DNA of 60,937 nt from Pseudomonadales bacterium (GTDB lineage Bacteria > Pseudomonadota > Gammaproteobacteria > Pseudomonadales > Azotimanducaceae). The stretch covers positions 1-60,937 of the forward strand of contig JAESSY010000206.1 in NCBI GenBank assembly GCA_016763855.1, read 5' to 3'. The notes under the pieces are model-generated. The model saw only the letters and a program-made list of their open reading frames with translations, did not search any database and was not told the origin of the DNA. Below are positions 8,721 to 17,143 of this stretch, piece after piece; positions within the stretch are counted from its first letter, which is position 1; every line of letters begins with the position of its first letter. Position numbers and translations under genes: made by a program.

Positions 8721-10268
8721 TTAGCCAATGACAGCCTCTATCAGAAAGGGCCCCTTCTTATCCATTGCAGCCCGATAGTTTTCATTAAATTCCTCAATTG
8801 TATTCACCCGTACCGCATCCATCCCCATTCCTTTTGCCAAATTAACAAAATTCAATTCAGGATTGTCGATGTTCAAAACATCTAGGGTTTTTTTGTTCAT
8901 TGATTGCGCACCTACTCTTGCGAGTTCTACTTGTAGAATTTGATACTTTCTATTAGCAAAGATAATAATGCATATATCGAGATTCTCTCTAACCATTGTC
9001 CAGAGGGATTGAATGGTATACATCGCGCCGCCATCACCGTGAGAACAGATAACCTTTCTGTCAGGGCAAGCCACCGCAGCCCCAATTGCCGCAGGGAGGC
9101 AGAACCCAATTGAACCCCCGCTTAAAGACAACCAATCGTGTGGCTCACTTGTCGTACTATATCCTTGACAAGCTGCACCAGAGGTTGCTGCTTCGTCTAC
9201 CACAATGGCATCTGTGGGCATTAATTCGGCAAAGGTCATTCCAATGCTCGAAGGCGTCAAATCACCTGAACCTAATCCCGGCTTTTTCAGTTCGATAGCT
9301 CTTGGTTCCAGATCACCCGCACCCAAAGACACGCACAAACGCTCTAGCGCATCCTCCGCATCTTCATCGGGGTGGCTGAGCACATGAAGTGCCGCATCCT
9401 CAGGGTAGAACTCACTCGCTTTTCCTGGATAAGCAAAAAAAGCGATGGGAGCCTTGGTGCCAACCATAATAAATTGTTCTACCCCTTTTAGTTGTTCAGA
9501 TGCCTGTTCAGCAAAATAACCCAAGCGTTCAATCTTACATCTACCTTGTCCTCTTGGTAATCGCTTGGTAAATGTGTCACAAAATACCCTCGCACCTGTT
9601 TTCTGCGAAATTTTATCGGCAAGCTCTAGACCCTTTTCAGTCAAAGCCATATTGTTCATTAGCAATACGGTACTTTTATTGTTATCGAGTAACTCAACTG
9701 CATCACTAATTGCATTGTCATCAACTATAGGCACTTGGGGAATAGCCAGCTTTGCCGTTGCCGCGATGGAATCATCCCAAGCACAATCTGCTGGTACAAT
9801 TAGGGTCGCTATCTTCCCAGGACCTGTATTCGCTATCTGTACTGCTTCAGCAGCATCCTTAGGAAGCGCTTCTGCACTCTGTGATGTTCTAACCCAGTGG
9901 GAAACAGGATTCGCCAGCCCCTCAATATCTGACGTTAGAGGCGCATCATATTTTTTGTGGTATAGAGCATGATCACCAATCAAATTGATCACTGCAGAAT
10001 TGGCCTTATAGGCATTGTGAAGGTTGGCAGAAGCATTAGACAAACCAGGACCCAGATGTAATAGCGTACAAGCAGGCTTACCAGCCATCCTCGAGTAGCC
10101 GTCTGCGGCACCGGAACAAACACCCTCAAATAGCCCCAAAATAGCACGCATCCCAGTTGATTTACCCATGGCAGAAACCATATGCATCTCTGAGGTACCA
10201 GGATTACTGAAGCAAACTTCAACCCCATTATTGATTAAAGTTTCGAGCATGCTTTCTGCACCGTTCAT
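8721..10268 (-). CDS. thiamine-diphosphate enzyme of the acetolactate synthase family
   Basis: The 515-residue protein has the three-domain layout of TPP enzymes. The N-terminal pyrimidine domain carries the activating glutamate E48 in LGLFEGVCSGAADGYS. The C-terminal domain carries the Mg-diphosphate motif SHGDGGAMYTIQSLW through IIFANRKYQ. It is shorter than true acetolactate synthases (about 560-590), has no regulatory subunit gene beside it, and resembles the group with benzoylformate decarboxylase and uncharacterised IlvB-like proteins. A decarboxylase or carboligase of a 2-oxo acid is the safe statement. It is monocistronic on the minus strand, next to the frameshifted peptide-binding gene. 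Confidence 0.8.
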   Translation of the reverse strand: MNGAESMLETLINNGVEVCFSNPGTSEMHMVSAMGKSTGMRAILGLFEGVCSGAADGYSRMAGKPACTLLHLGPGLSNASANLHNAYKANSAVINLIGDHALYHKKYDAPLTSDIEGLANPVSHWVRTSQSAEALPKDAAEAVQIANTGPGKIATLIVPADCAWDDSIAATAKLAIPQVPIVDDNAISDAVELLDNNKSTVLLMNNMALTEKGLELADKISQKTGARVFCDTFTKRLPRGQGRCKIERLGYFAEQASEQLKGVEQFIMVGTKAPIAFFAYPGKASEFYPEDAALHVLSHPDEDAEDALERLCVSLGAGDLEPRAIELKKPGLGSGDLTPSSIGMTFAELMPTDAIVVDEAATSGAACQGYSTTSEPHDWLSLSGGSIGFCLPAAIGAAVACPDRKVICSHGDGGAMYTIQSLWTMVRENLDICIIIFANRKYQILQVELARVGAQSMNKKTLDVLNIDNPELNFVNLAKGMGMDAVRVNTIEEFNENYRAAMDKKGPFLIEAVIG

Positions 10269-10465
10269 GGCGTAGTCCTTTCACATTAATAATAAGTAGC
10301 CGCGAGTATAGCTCACTGAATTTTCCATCGCGTTTATTTTATTCATTAGTTAATTTAACCAACTATCGGTTTACAGGTTTAAGTAAATCTTTATTATCTA
10401 GAGCAATCACTAAGTAAAAAAATATTATATCGTTCATATTCAATGGCTTATATAATTATTAAAAC

Positions 10466-10483
10466 TTGGCACGGATCCTGAAT
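10466..10483 (+). promoter_or_regulatory. sigma-54-like promoter of the psp operon
   Basis: TTGGCACG (10466-10473) matches the -24 element exactly. Four bases later CTGAA sits in the -12 position, where TTGCA is expected; two of its bases differ. Phage-shock operons of enterobacteria are transcribed by sigma-54 with PspF. The very AT-rich 10330-10465 upstream stretch could hold activator or IHF sites. No pspF lies in this window. Confidence 0.55.
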
Positions 10484-10512
10484 TACATTTGGTCAAGAAA
10501 CATATTGATGGA

Positions 10513-10752
10513 ATGAGCAAGAAGATGAAATACAAAATTAAGCGCGACTACACAGCAAATTCAAACCGATTTACTTTCGGTTTAATCATCTTAGTTATGC
10601 TCGGCTTCGGCGTCGTAGCACAGTCAGACGAACTACAAGCGAAGCGTGCTTCGACTCAGTCGACAATCACTCAAACCATTGTACCGAGTCTTTGCAATCC
10701 ATTAGATCGAGTACAAACACAAGCAAAACAACCATTATTTTTAATGCAGTAA
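10513..10752 (+). CDS. small exported or membrane protein upstream of pspA
   Basis: From the ATG at 10513 the product is 79 residues: a basic start (MSKKMKYKIKRDY), one hydrophobic segment (FGLIILVMLGFGVVAQS, about residues 20-36) that could be a signal peptide cut after AQS, and a polar tail. An upstream TTG start at 10489 is less likely. It lies between the sigma-54-like promoter and pspA, 14 bases before the pspA start, so it should be the first gene of the stress operon. I recognise no family. It could be a membrane sensor or anchor for PspA, by position only. Confidence 0.5.
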   Translation: MSKKMKYKIKRDYTANSNRFTFGLIILVMLGFGVVAQSDELQAKRASTQSTITQTIVPSLCNPLDRVQTQAKQPLFLMQ

Positions 10753-10766
10753 GTAGAGGCATCGTC

Positions 10767-11447
10767 ATGACAGTTTTTAGCAGAATTTCCGAGATCATCA
10801 ACGCTAACTTAAACGCCATTCTGGAACAGGCAGAAGATCCAGAGAAGCTCGTCAGGTTAATCACGCAAGAGATGGAAGAAACACTGGTTGAAGTTCGCTC
10901 TGCATCAGCCCGCTATCTGGCGGACAAGAAACAGATCGCACAATCAATAAAAGCTTACCAACGTGAAGTTCAAGTTTGGGAATCAAAAGCAGAGCTCGCC
11001 ATTAGTAAAGGTCGAGATGATTTGGCGAAGGCAGCCCTAAAGGAGAGGACACGATTTGAAACTGCGATCACTTCGATTGAAGGGGATTTGATTCAAATCA
11101 ACACCTCAATTAAGAAATTGAAAAGTGATGCTGAACAGCTGGAAGCAAAACTCCAAAATGCCCGCGCGCGTCAGAAGGCTCTCATTGTTCGAGGCCAGAC
11201 TGCAGAATCTCGAATCAAAGTTAAACGTCAATTGCATGACGTATCGATTGACAATGCCTTTAATCGTTTCGAGTCTTACGAAAGAAAGCTAGACGAGATG
11301 GAAGGTGAAATAGAAGCCTTTGATTTAGGTAGCAAGACCTTATCAGCTGAGATTCACGAACTTGAGCATGACGAGCACTTAAATGTAGAACTTGAAGCAC
11401 TTAAGTCGCGAATGGAACAGAAACCAAAGCAGTTACAACAAGCTTAA
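10767..11447 (+). CDS. pspA: phage shock protein A
   Basis: A 226-residue PspA/IM30 family protein. The N-terminal helix MTVFSRISEIINANLNAIL is the amphipathic membrane-binding segment, followed by AEDPEKLVRLITQEMEETL and long coiled-coil helices to about residue 215. PspA guards inner-membrane integrity by binding damaged membrane as ESCRT-III-like assemblies and, in enterobacteria, inhibits PspF. The ATG at 10767 is chosen because GTAGAGGC precedes it and it gives the conserved N-terminus; a longer frame from 10692 is not supported. pspC follows; pspB is absent. Its 3' end starts a short degenerate repeat. Confidence 0.93.
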   Translation: MTVFSRISEIINANLNAILEQAEDPEKLVRLITQEMEETLVEVRSASARYLADKKQIAQSIKAYQREVQVWESKAELAISKGRDDLAKAALKERTRFETAITSIEGDLIQINTSIKKLKSDAEQLEAKLQNARARQKALIVRGQTAESRIKVKRQLHDVSIDNAFNRFESYERKLDEMEGEIEAFDLGSKTLSAEIHELEHDEHLNVELEALKSRMEQKPKQLQQA

Positions 11448-11475
11448 ATAACAACTAGCTTAGATAACGAGACTT
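11432..11475 (+). repeat. degenerate tandem repeat at the pspA stop
   Basis: ACAAGCTTAAATAA (the pspA end) is followed by CAACTAGCTTAGATAA and then a weaker ACGAGACTTGAATC. The first two copies each contain GCTTA and a TAA. This is the same kind of end-duplication as at 2222, but more decayed. Confidence 0.45.
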
Positions 11476-11480
11476 GAATC

Positions 11481-11745
11481 ATGCGTAGATGTCGATTTGA
11501 TGAAACAGATACTTATAACGACTATAGCGATAAGAAGAACCTTAAAAAAGGATCTGAGTCACAAGAAAATAGCAGGCGTTTGCGCTGGTATTGCGCAGTA
11601 TCTGGACATATCTCGATTTTGTGTCAGAACTGCCGCTGTTATTAGCCTATTTGTCGCCCCTCAGTTTGCCTTGCTAGCTTACGGTATCGCCTATTTTGTG
11701 CTTGATGACTCATACCCATCAGGACGTCGCAACTACGATACTTAA
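11481..11745 (+). CDS. pspC: PspC-domain protein, frame broken at an A6 run
   Basis: The C-terminal frame encodes a PspC domain, LSHKKIAGVCAGIAQYLDI followed by a membrane helix (AAVISLFVAPQFALLAYGI), the partner that anchors PspA to the membrane. The natural N-terminus lies one frame away, starting at ATG 11481 (MRRCRFDETDTYND to KKNLKK). The two join perfectly if the CTTAAAAAAGG run at about 11541 had five A residues instead of six, giving KKNLKKDLSHKK. Without that correction only an 82-residue product from a TTG at 11497 is possible. A sequencing error, a recent mutation or transcript slippage could each explain it. It follows pspA by 33 bases. Confidence 0.75.
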
Positions 11746-11805
11746 AATTGCGATACTTAAAATTGCGATACTTAAAATTGCGATACATAGAATTACGAGT
11801 TACAA
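11731..11805 (+). repeat. 15-bp tandem array on the pspC stop, in-frame stop in each copy
   Basis: Copies at 11731, 11746, 11761, 11776 and 11791 of the unit AATTGCGATACTTAA (first copy AACTACGATACTTAA, encoding NYDT and stop). The unit is five codons long, so the pspC frame meets TAA, TAA, TAA and TAG in successive copies; the fifth is degenerate and also contains the stop codon of the convergent amidohydrolase. Confidence 0.9.
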
Positions 11806-13701
11806 AGGTACGCCATCTAGTGTGGCGGCGTAAACACAACGACCACCCATCCAAGTTTCCAAGACTTTAATCTCACTAATCTCATCAACAAGCACCTTGC
11901 AGGGATCTTTATCTAAGATAATGAAGTCTGCAAACTTACCGACGTCTAAACTTCCAACTTCATGATCAGAGTGACACTGCCAGGCTGCATCTCTGGTCAT
12001 TGCCCTGATGGCAGTTTGAACATCGATACACTCCTCAGGTGCCAATTGAGATTCGGGTTCACGCCAAAGTTTTCTTGTTACTGCATTTTCAATGCATCGT
12101 AATGGACCCATTTCAGTTACAGGTTCATCCGAATGCAATGTCCATCGAATACCTGAGGCTTCACAACTCGCCGTTCGATCTAAGAGTCTTGCTTTTTGTT
12201 CTCCAAAAATAGTGTCTCGCATGGCCTTGCCCCAATAGTAAACGTGACCAATTAGAAAACTGGGAGACAAGCCTAACTTGTGAATGCGCTCAATTTGTTC
12301 GTCATGAAGAATCGAACAATGCTCGATTCGACAAGGGCTAATTAAGGTGACCCCCGCTTCCACAGTCGCTTCAAAAGCATCAAGGGTATTATCAATCGCC
12401 TTATCTCCATTAGCGTGAACAACAACCGGCCATCCTCTTTCAGAAACATCTCGCACCATCGCTTTAAGATCTTCGGCTTCAACATAGGCTACGCCATATT
12501 GATTATCACCATAAAGATAAGGTTCACGCTGTAGCCCTGTATATCCTTGATTAGATCCATCAGATACAATCTTCCAACCACTGGCTCTCACCAAAGCATT
12601 CCCATCGCCAAACTGCACACCATTCTCTATCCACTTTTCCGATAAACTCGACATAAGAGAATAGCGCAATCTTGCTGTCATCCGATTAGAATCAGCTAAT
12701 GCTTGGTATAAGTCGAGCTCCTTTACGCCCCTCGCAACCCCCGTAGCTTGATCACAAAATGTTGTAATACCCACTTTGTTGGCTTGATGACAAACCGCTA
12801 AACAAGCTTCAGCCAAATCGTAATCTTCTTGGGCAGGGTTATGACGAGCAACCATTCCAATCGCTACGCCGCCCTGAAGAACACCATTTGGCTGGCCATT
12901 TTCAAGCCGTCCAAAGGTAGATCCCGGTTCAATTTCTGTGTTTTCATCAATCCCGGCAATTTCCAAAGCACGAGAATTACAGTAAGCAAAATGTAAGGAG
13001 GCGTTATATACAAAAATTGCATGGCTTGTAGAAACCTCATCTAACATATCGCGGGTTAATTGATCCGGCCCTTCCTGAAGCGAAGGGTCGAATTGACGAG
13101 CCATTATCCACTCGCCCTCCTCCGCTTTTTCAGCTAATTCTTTCAGTCGATCTAAGGCACCATCAAAGGTTGGGAACCGAAACGGACCCACATTCTCAAA
13201 CTGGCCAATGGTCGCAATAGGTAGAAAATGCATGTGTGGCTCAATGAATCCAGGCAATATTGTTCGCCCCTTACAATCAATTAATTCTGAATCTTTAAAA
13301 TCTTCTCGTAGTGCATCTTCCCTACCAAGTGCAACAATCTTCCCGTCTTTTATCGCCATGGCTTCTTCCGAACTGAAGGATTCATTGACCGTATAAATTT
13401 TTACATTAATGAAGATTTGCGTTTTAACAGAGAGTTCCGCTAGGGGTGCAGCGCGCTTTTGCCAATGTTCTGGATCACTCAAAACACGATCGCTCACCTT
13501 CATCGAATTGTTCAACTCAGATATCACGGGGGAACAACAAGCACACGGGCTAACCAGGAGTGCGTGGCTGAATCCAAGCAGGTTGGCAATTTTATCGTAA
13601 GCTGGATTCGGTTGGGGATTCGGTTGGAGATTCGGTTCAAGAATCGGCTCGGGATTCGATTCAGAGTGCAGTTCAGTATTAGAAGTCCGAGTATCAAACA
13701 T
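11800..13701 (-). CDS. YtcJ-like amidohydrolase with an odd N-terminal extension
   Basis: A metal-dependent amidohydrolase of the YtcJ group, 633 residues as drawn. Seen in order: IFINVKIYTVNE (start of the usual domain), the metal-binding H-x-H in LPGFIEPHMHFLP, WPVVVHANGDKAID, CRIEHCSILHDEQ, a later LHSDEPVTEMGPL, and DFIILDKDP near the end. YtcJ-type enzymes hydrolyse amide or related bonds; the substrate is unknown. The first 95 residues precede the normal family start and include a 12-bp repeat region (NPEPILEPNLQPNPQPNPAY) and a cysteine cluster SPCACCSP. The true start may be further in, for example at the methionine of MKVSDRVLS. It is divergent from the ROK kinase. Confidence 0.8.
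   Translation of the reverse strand: MFDTRTSNTELHSESNPEPILEPNLQPNPQPNPAYDKIANLLGFSHALLVSPCACCSPVISELNNSMKVSDRVLSDPEHWQKRAAPLAELSVKTQIFINVKIYTVNESFSSEEAMAIKDGKIVALGREDALREDFKDSELIDCKGRTILPGFIEPHMHFLPIATIGQFENVGPFRFPTFDGALDRLKELAEKAEEGEWIMARQFDPSLQEGPDQLTRDMLDEVSTSHAIFVYNASLHFAYCNSRALEIAGIDENTEIEPGSTFGRLENGQPNGVLQGGVAIGMVARHNPAQEDYDLAEACLAVCHQANKVGITTFCDQATGVARGVKELDLYQALADSNRMTARLRYSLMSSLSEKWIENGVQFGDGNALVRASGWKIVSDGSNQGYTGLQREPYLYGDNQYGVAYVEAEDLKAMVRDVSERGWPVVVHANGDKAIDNTLDAFEATVEAGVTLISPCRIEHCSILHDEQIERIHKLGLSPSFLIGHVYYWGKAMRDTIFGEQKARLLDRTASCEASGIRWTLHSDEPVTEMGPLRCIENAVTRKLWREPESQLAPEECIDVQTAIRAMTRDAAWQCHSDHEVGSLDVGKFADFIILDKDPCKVLVDEISEIKVLETWMGGRCVYAATLDGVPL
13609..13672 (-). repeat. in-frame proline/asparagine-rich 12-bp repeats
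   Basis: Inside the N-terminal extension of the amidohydrolase, the minus strand repeats a unit close to CAACCGAATCCC. The products are SNPEPILEPNLQPNPQPNP. Copies differ by one to three bases. If the gene starts further downstream, this is upstream non-coding DNA. Confidence 0.6.
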
Positions 13702-13796
13702 GGTATTTCTCCATCTAATTTAGATTTTAAGTATACCAAGGCTACGGAAAAGCTAACAGTCACTAGGCGAGTGAGTGACCATGATAAGATGCCTGT

Positions 13797-14759
13797 ATGA
13801 ATTCAAGAAAGTTACAGCCTCGTATTGGTATTGATTTGGGCGGCACAAAAATCGAGATTGTGGTGCTAAAAAGCGATGGCAGCATCTTAGCGCGACAACG
13901 AGAAAATACCCCTAGAGATAACTATGACGGCATTTTGAAGACGATTTCAGGTTTACTTGAAAAAGTGAGCACGGAATTATCATTACCAATAGATTTGCCT
14001 ATCGGTATTTGCACCCCTGGCACGGTTTCCAGGGTTAGCGGCATGATCATGAACTCAAACAGTACCTGCTTAAATGGCAGACCTCTGCCAAATGATCTTG
14101 AGGCGCTCATCATGAGACCCGTAAAAATTGCCAATGACGCGGATTGTTTTACGCTATCAGAGGCATGGGATGGCGCTGCGAAAGAAAGCAAATCAGTCTT
14201 CGGGCTGATTCTCGGAACCGGTGTTGGCGGAGGAATCGTAATCAACCAACAACTTGTTCAGGGCGCAGACTCCATCGCCGGAGAATGGGGACACATTCCT
14301 CTGTGCCTTGACGCTTACCAAGGCAGTAAAGAATCATTTACCAACGATAGAAAATGTTTTTGTGGCAGAAAAAACTGCATAGAAACATGGCTATCTGGGC
14401 CAGCCCTGACGCGAACCTATCACAATACATTTAAAAACCCCGACCAAACTCAAGAAGATGGAAACGCTAAGCTTATTGCTGAACTCGCGCTTGCAGGACA
14501 ACAAGCAGCCCTTGATTGCATAGACGAATACTGTCATTTGTTGGCGCTTGCACTTTCTAATATCATCAATGTTCTCGACCCCGATACTTTCGTTTTTGGG
14601 GGAGGCATTTCTAATATTGATATGCTCTATGAAAGATTGCCACATTACCTACCCCGGTATATATTCTCAGACCAGTTAGAAACAAAATTTGTTAAAGCAA
14701 AATATGGTGACTCCAGCGGGGTTCGTGGAGCTGCCTGGCTCTGGCCGGGGAATTCCTGA
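13797..14759 (+). CDS. ROK-family sugar kinase (fructokinase/Mak-like)
   Basis: A 320-residue ROK kinase. The ATP phosphate loop IGIDLGGTKIEIVVLKSDG is at residues 9-27. The catalytic aspartate is in IANDADCFTLSE, and GTGVGGGIVINQQLVQGA follows. The structural zinc site is made by the histidine of GEWGHIPL and the cysteines of CFCGRKNCIE. The family phosphorylates hexoses; the closest match by eye is the Mak/fructokinase type, but the sugar is not certain. It heads a plus-strand run with a MaoC-like and a desaturase-like gene, although their shared task is unclear. Confidence 0.85.
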   Translation: MNSRKLQPRIGIDLGGTKIEIVVLKSDGSILARQRENTPRDNYDGILKTISGLLEKVSTELSLPIDLPIGICTPGTVSRVSGMIMNSNSTCLNGRPLPNDLEALIMRPVKIANDADCFTLSEAWDGAAKESKSVFGLILGTGVGGGIVINQQLVQGADSIAGEWGHIPLCLDAYQGSKESFTNDRKCFCGRKNCIETWLSGPALTRTYHNTFKNPDQTQEDGNAKLIAELALAGQQAALDCIDEYCHLLALALSNIINVLDPDTFVFGGGISNIDMLYERLPHYLPRYIFSDQLETKFVKAKYGDSSGVRGAAWLWPGNS

Positions 14760-14780
14760 ATTTTAGAAGGAGATCAAACA

Positions 14781-15605
14781 ATGGATTTAGCACAAAATTG
14801 GCAGGCAGTAGCCTATAACCCTTCTACAGATTCCCAAAACCAAATACATTCTGACGAAATGGCAAAGGCTTGTGGTTTTAAAGGGGGACTAGTTCCTGGT
14901 GTTACCGTGTCTTCTTACTTGCTGCATCCTGCCGTTATAACATGGGGACAATCCTGGCTAGAATCTGGCCATGCAAAGGTTGTTGTTCACAAACCCTTGT
15001 ACGATGGTTTTCAGTTCGAAGTTAAACTAGACAATGTAAGCAAAGATGCTTACTCCGCCAGTCTAATTGATGAAGAAGGAACATTTTGTGCGAGTGCTAC
15101 CGTTAATTTGAATAGCAATTTTTCGGCACCCCCTATTCTTCTCAAACATAAAATACTTGTAAAAGACCAAGATGTTCCAGCTGCTACAAGAGAGGCTATG
15201 GAAAACTTAAAGCATATTGGCATGCACGCATTACCTGCCAGATGGAGCCAAAAAACCAATATGGCGAGTTATCTAAAGGACAAAAATGCTATGCCGAGCA
15301 TCCACAACGCGCGGCAATCAGGAGGCGCCTTCGCAAACGCATCCTTCATGTTGGGTCTAACCAACTGGGTTCTTGCGGGTAATGCCTATATGAATCCCTG
15401 GATACATTTGCAAACAGAGTCTCAGTTCTATTGCGTGGTTGAAGACAATACAGACCTTATTGTTGAATGTGCCATTGAATCGCTCTACAACAAAAAGGGA
15501 CATGAGTTTCTCGACTTGAATGTTAATGTGTTTTTCAAAGAATCTTCAAAATGTGCGATGTCTGCCCAGCTTCGGGCAATATATAAATTAAGAGAAATAA
15601 GCTAA
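14781..15605 (+). CDS. MaoC-like hot-dog protein
   Basis: This 274-residue protein contains HSDEMAKACGFKGGLVPGVT near residues 23-42, the helix-and-loop signature of MaoC-type hot-dog dehydratases, which hydrate enoyl-CoA or enoyl-ACP substrates. The catalytic Asp/His pair of classical hydratases is not obvious, so the activity is uncertain. It has a strong ribosome-binding site, AGAAGGAGATC, 21 bases after the ROK stop. Its own stop abuts the ATG of the next gene, so translation is probably coupled. The hydroxylase downstream suggests lipid or acyl-chain chemistry. Confidence 0.65.
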   Translation: MDLAQNWQAVAYNPSTDSQNQIHSDEMAKACGFKGGLVPGVTVSSYLLHPAVITWGQSWLESGHAKVVVHKPLYDGFQFEVKLDNVSKDAYSASLIDEEGTFCASATVNLNSNFSAPPILLKHKILVKDQDVPAATREAMENLKHIGMHALPARWSQKTNMASYLKDKNAMPSIHNARQSGGAFANASFMLGLTNWVLAGNAYMNPWIHLQTESQFYCVVEDNTDLIVECAIESLYNKKGHEFLDLNVNVFFKESSKCAMSAQLRAIYKLREIS

Positions 15606-16502
15606 ATGGAAGATGTTCTGGCTCAACTGGCTGATGACAAACTTGGTATCATTGTTCTGCCTATTTTCCTATTGGCCATCATCCTTGAAGCGATCTATTC
15701 ATACCAACAAAAACGACAGCTTTATAAAGGCATAGATACCCTAGCCTCACTTTCAATGTTGGTATTTTCTGCATTGATGGAATTTTTCCCTAAAATAATC
15801 GCATTCATCATTTTCTTTCAACTTCATGAGTTAAGCCCTCTCAGAGATATCATTCAACGTCAGTGGTGGGCATGGATTCTTTTGTTTTTTCTGGACGATT
15901 TTATTTATTACTGCTTCCATCGTGCTAATCATGAAGTGCGAATTTTTTGGGCGGGGCATGTTCCCCATCATTCATCTGAATATTTGAATCTTGGAACCGC
16001 ACTAAGACAAGGTGTCGGCGAAAGAATTCACAAGTTCTTTTTCTGGTTGCCTCTACCGCTTCTGGGTTTTGACCCTCTGATGATATTCATCGTGATATCC
16101 ATAAGTCTGACCTACCAGTTTTGGATTCACACAGAATTAGTCAGAAAATTTCCTGACATTATTGAAAAGGTTTTTAATACCCCCTCACACCACCGAGTCC
16201 ATCATGCCTCAAACATTCGATATCTGGACTGTAACCACGCAGGCGTCCTCATAATTCGGGATAAACTATTGGGTACATTCTCAGCTGAGTTAGAAACTGA
16301 ACCTCCTAAATATGGATTAACAACAAATATCAAGTCATTTAATCCAATACAGATTGCTTTCGGAGAATATGGCGCGATTTGGAGGGACATGAAACAGGCT
16401 AAGTCCATGAAGGACAAACTCAGCTATCTATTTCTCGCCCCCGGGTGGCACCACGACGGTCCAGACAAAAGAGCAAAGGTGCTACGAAATGCTAATCCTT
16501 AG
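15606..16502 (+). CDS. sterol-desaturase/fatty-acid-hydroxylase family membrane enzyme
   Basis: A 298-residue di-iron membrane oxygenase. Hydrophobic segments at about 13-30, 46-72, 88-102 and 143-165 surround the histidine boxes HRANHE (105-110), GHVPHHSSE (117-125) and HHRVHH (about 195-200), the iron ligands of the family. Members hydroxylate or desaturate sterols, fatty acids or carotenoids; the substrate here is unknown. The ATG directly follows the MaoC-like stop codon. Its 3' end overlaps the convergent GST gene by 11 bases. Confidence 0.85.
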   Translation: MEDVLAQLADDKLGIIVLPIFLLAIILEAIYSYQQKRQLYKGIDTLASLSMLVFSALMEFFPKIIAFIIFFQLHELSPLRDIIQRQWWAWILLFFLDDFIYYCFHRANHEVRIFWAGHVPHHSSEYLNLGTALRQGVGERIHKFFFWLPLPLLGFDPLMIFIVISISLTYQFWIHTELVRKFPDIIEKVFNTPSHHRVHHASNIRYLDCNHAGVLIIRDKLLGTFSAELETEPPKYGLTTNIKSFNPIQIAFGEYGAIWRDMKQAKSMKDKLSYLFLAPGWHHDGPDKRAKVLRNANP

Positions 16503-17109
16503 CCCTTTCTATCGCCCTAAGAAAAGCTGGCCTTTGCATGTTTCGATTTAAATACTCACTCAATTTATCATAGCCTTCTAGCTGCCCAAGTCGATCTGCC
16601 ATCGATAAGACATAAGTAACTCCAAAATCTGCTCCACAGAATGCTTCACCCAGAATAAAAGTTTGATCTCCAAGACGATTGGAAATGTGTCCAAGGTGCA
16701 GGGCAATCTCCGGATCACTAAAACCTGAAAATAGCGGTTGGGGCTCAGCACTTCTCAAACTCAACATTTTGATCAACAAAGGACCGAATACCGATGCTTC
16801 AGGATAATGTAACCATTGCGTATATTCTGCCCATTGCCTTAGATCAGATCGAGACGGAGAGAACCTCCCAGCTTTATCGTGTTTCTCAATTAGGTATGCG
16901 GTTATCGCGCCAGACTCAGTAAGAATGAGCCCGTCATCATCGATCACTGGAGATTTTCCTAAAGGGTGAACATCTTTAAGCGAAGATGGTGCCCGCATCG
17001 TTTCAGGATGACGAACATACTCCACCAACTCATATTCAAGTTCGAGTTCTTCTAATAGCCATACACAGAATATGGACCTGCCAATTCGTAAGTGGTGTAT
17101 CGTTAACAT
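16492..17109 (-). CDS. glutathione S-transferase family protein
   Basis: A 205-residue protein with the GST layout: an N-terminal thioredoxin-like domain (LTIHHLRIGRSIFCVWLLEE to VHPLGKSPVIDDDGLILTES, including the cis-proline SPV and the glutathione-contacting ES pair) and an all-helical C-terminal domain from about residue 85 with a conserved FCGADFGVTYVL aspartate. It conjugates or reduces electrophiles with glutathione. A glutathione-synthetase-like gene lies 15 kb away. It is monocistronic and shares 11 bases with the convergent hydroxylase gene. Confidence 0.85.
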   Translation of the reverse strand: MLTIHHLRIGRSIFCVWLLEELELEYELVEYVRHPETMRAPSSLKDVHPLGKSPVIDDDGLILTESGAITAYLIEKHDKAGRFSPSRSDLRQWAEYTQWLHYPEASVFGPLLIKMLSLRSAEPQPLFSGFSDPEIALHLGHISNRLGDQTFILGEAFCGADFGVTYVLSMADRLGQLEGYDKLSEYLNRNMQRPAFLRAIERAKD

Positions 17110-17143
17110 CGTTGTACCTGCTCCTATTTTGAATATTGAGGCA

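Noticed and set aside
11530-11560. Programmed -1 frameshift at the A6-G run in pspC
   Set aside because: A -1 shift leads at once to AGG ATC TGA; only a +1 shift or loss of an A restores the domain.
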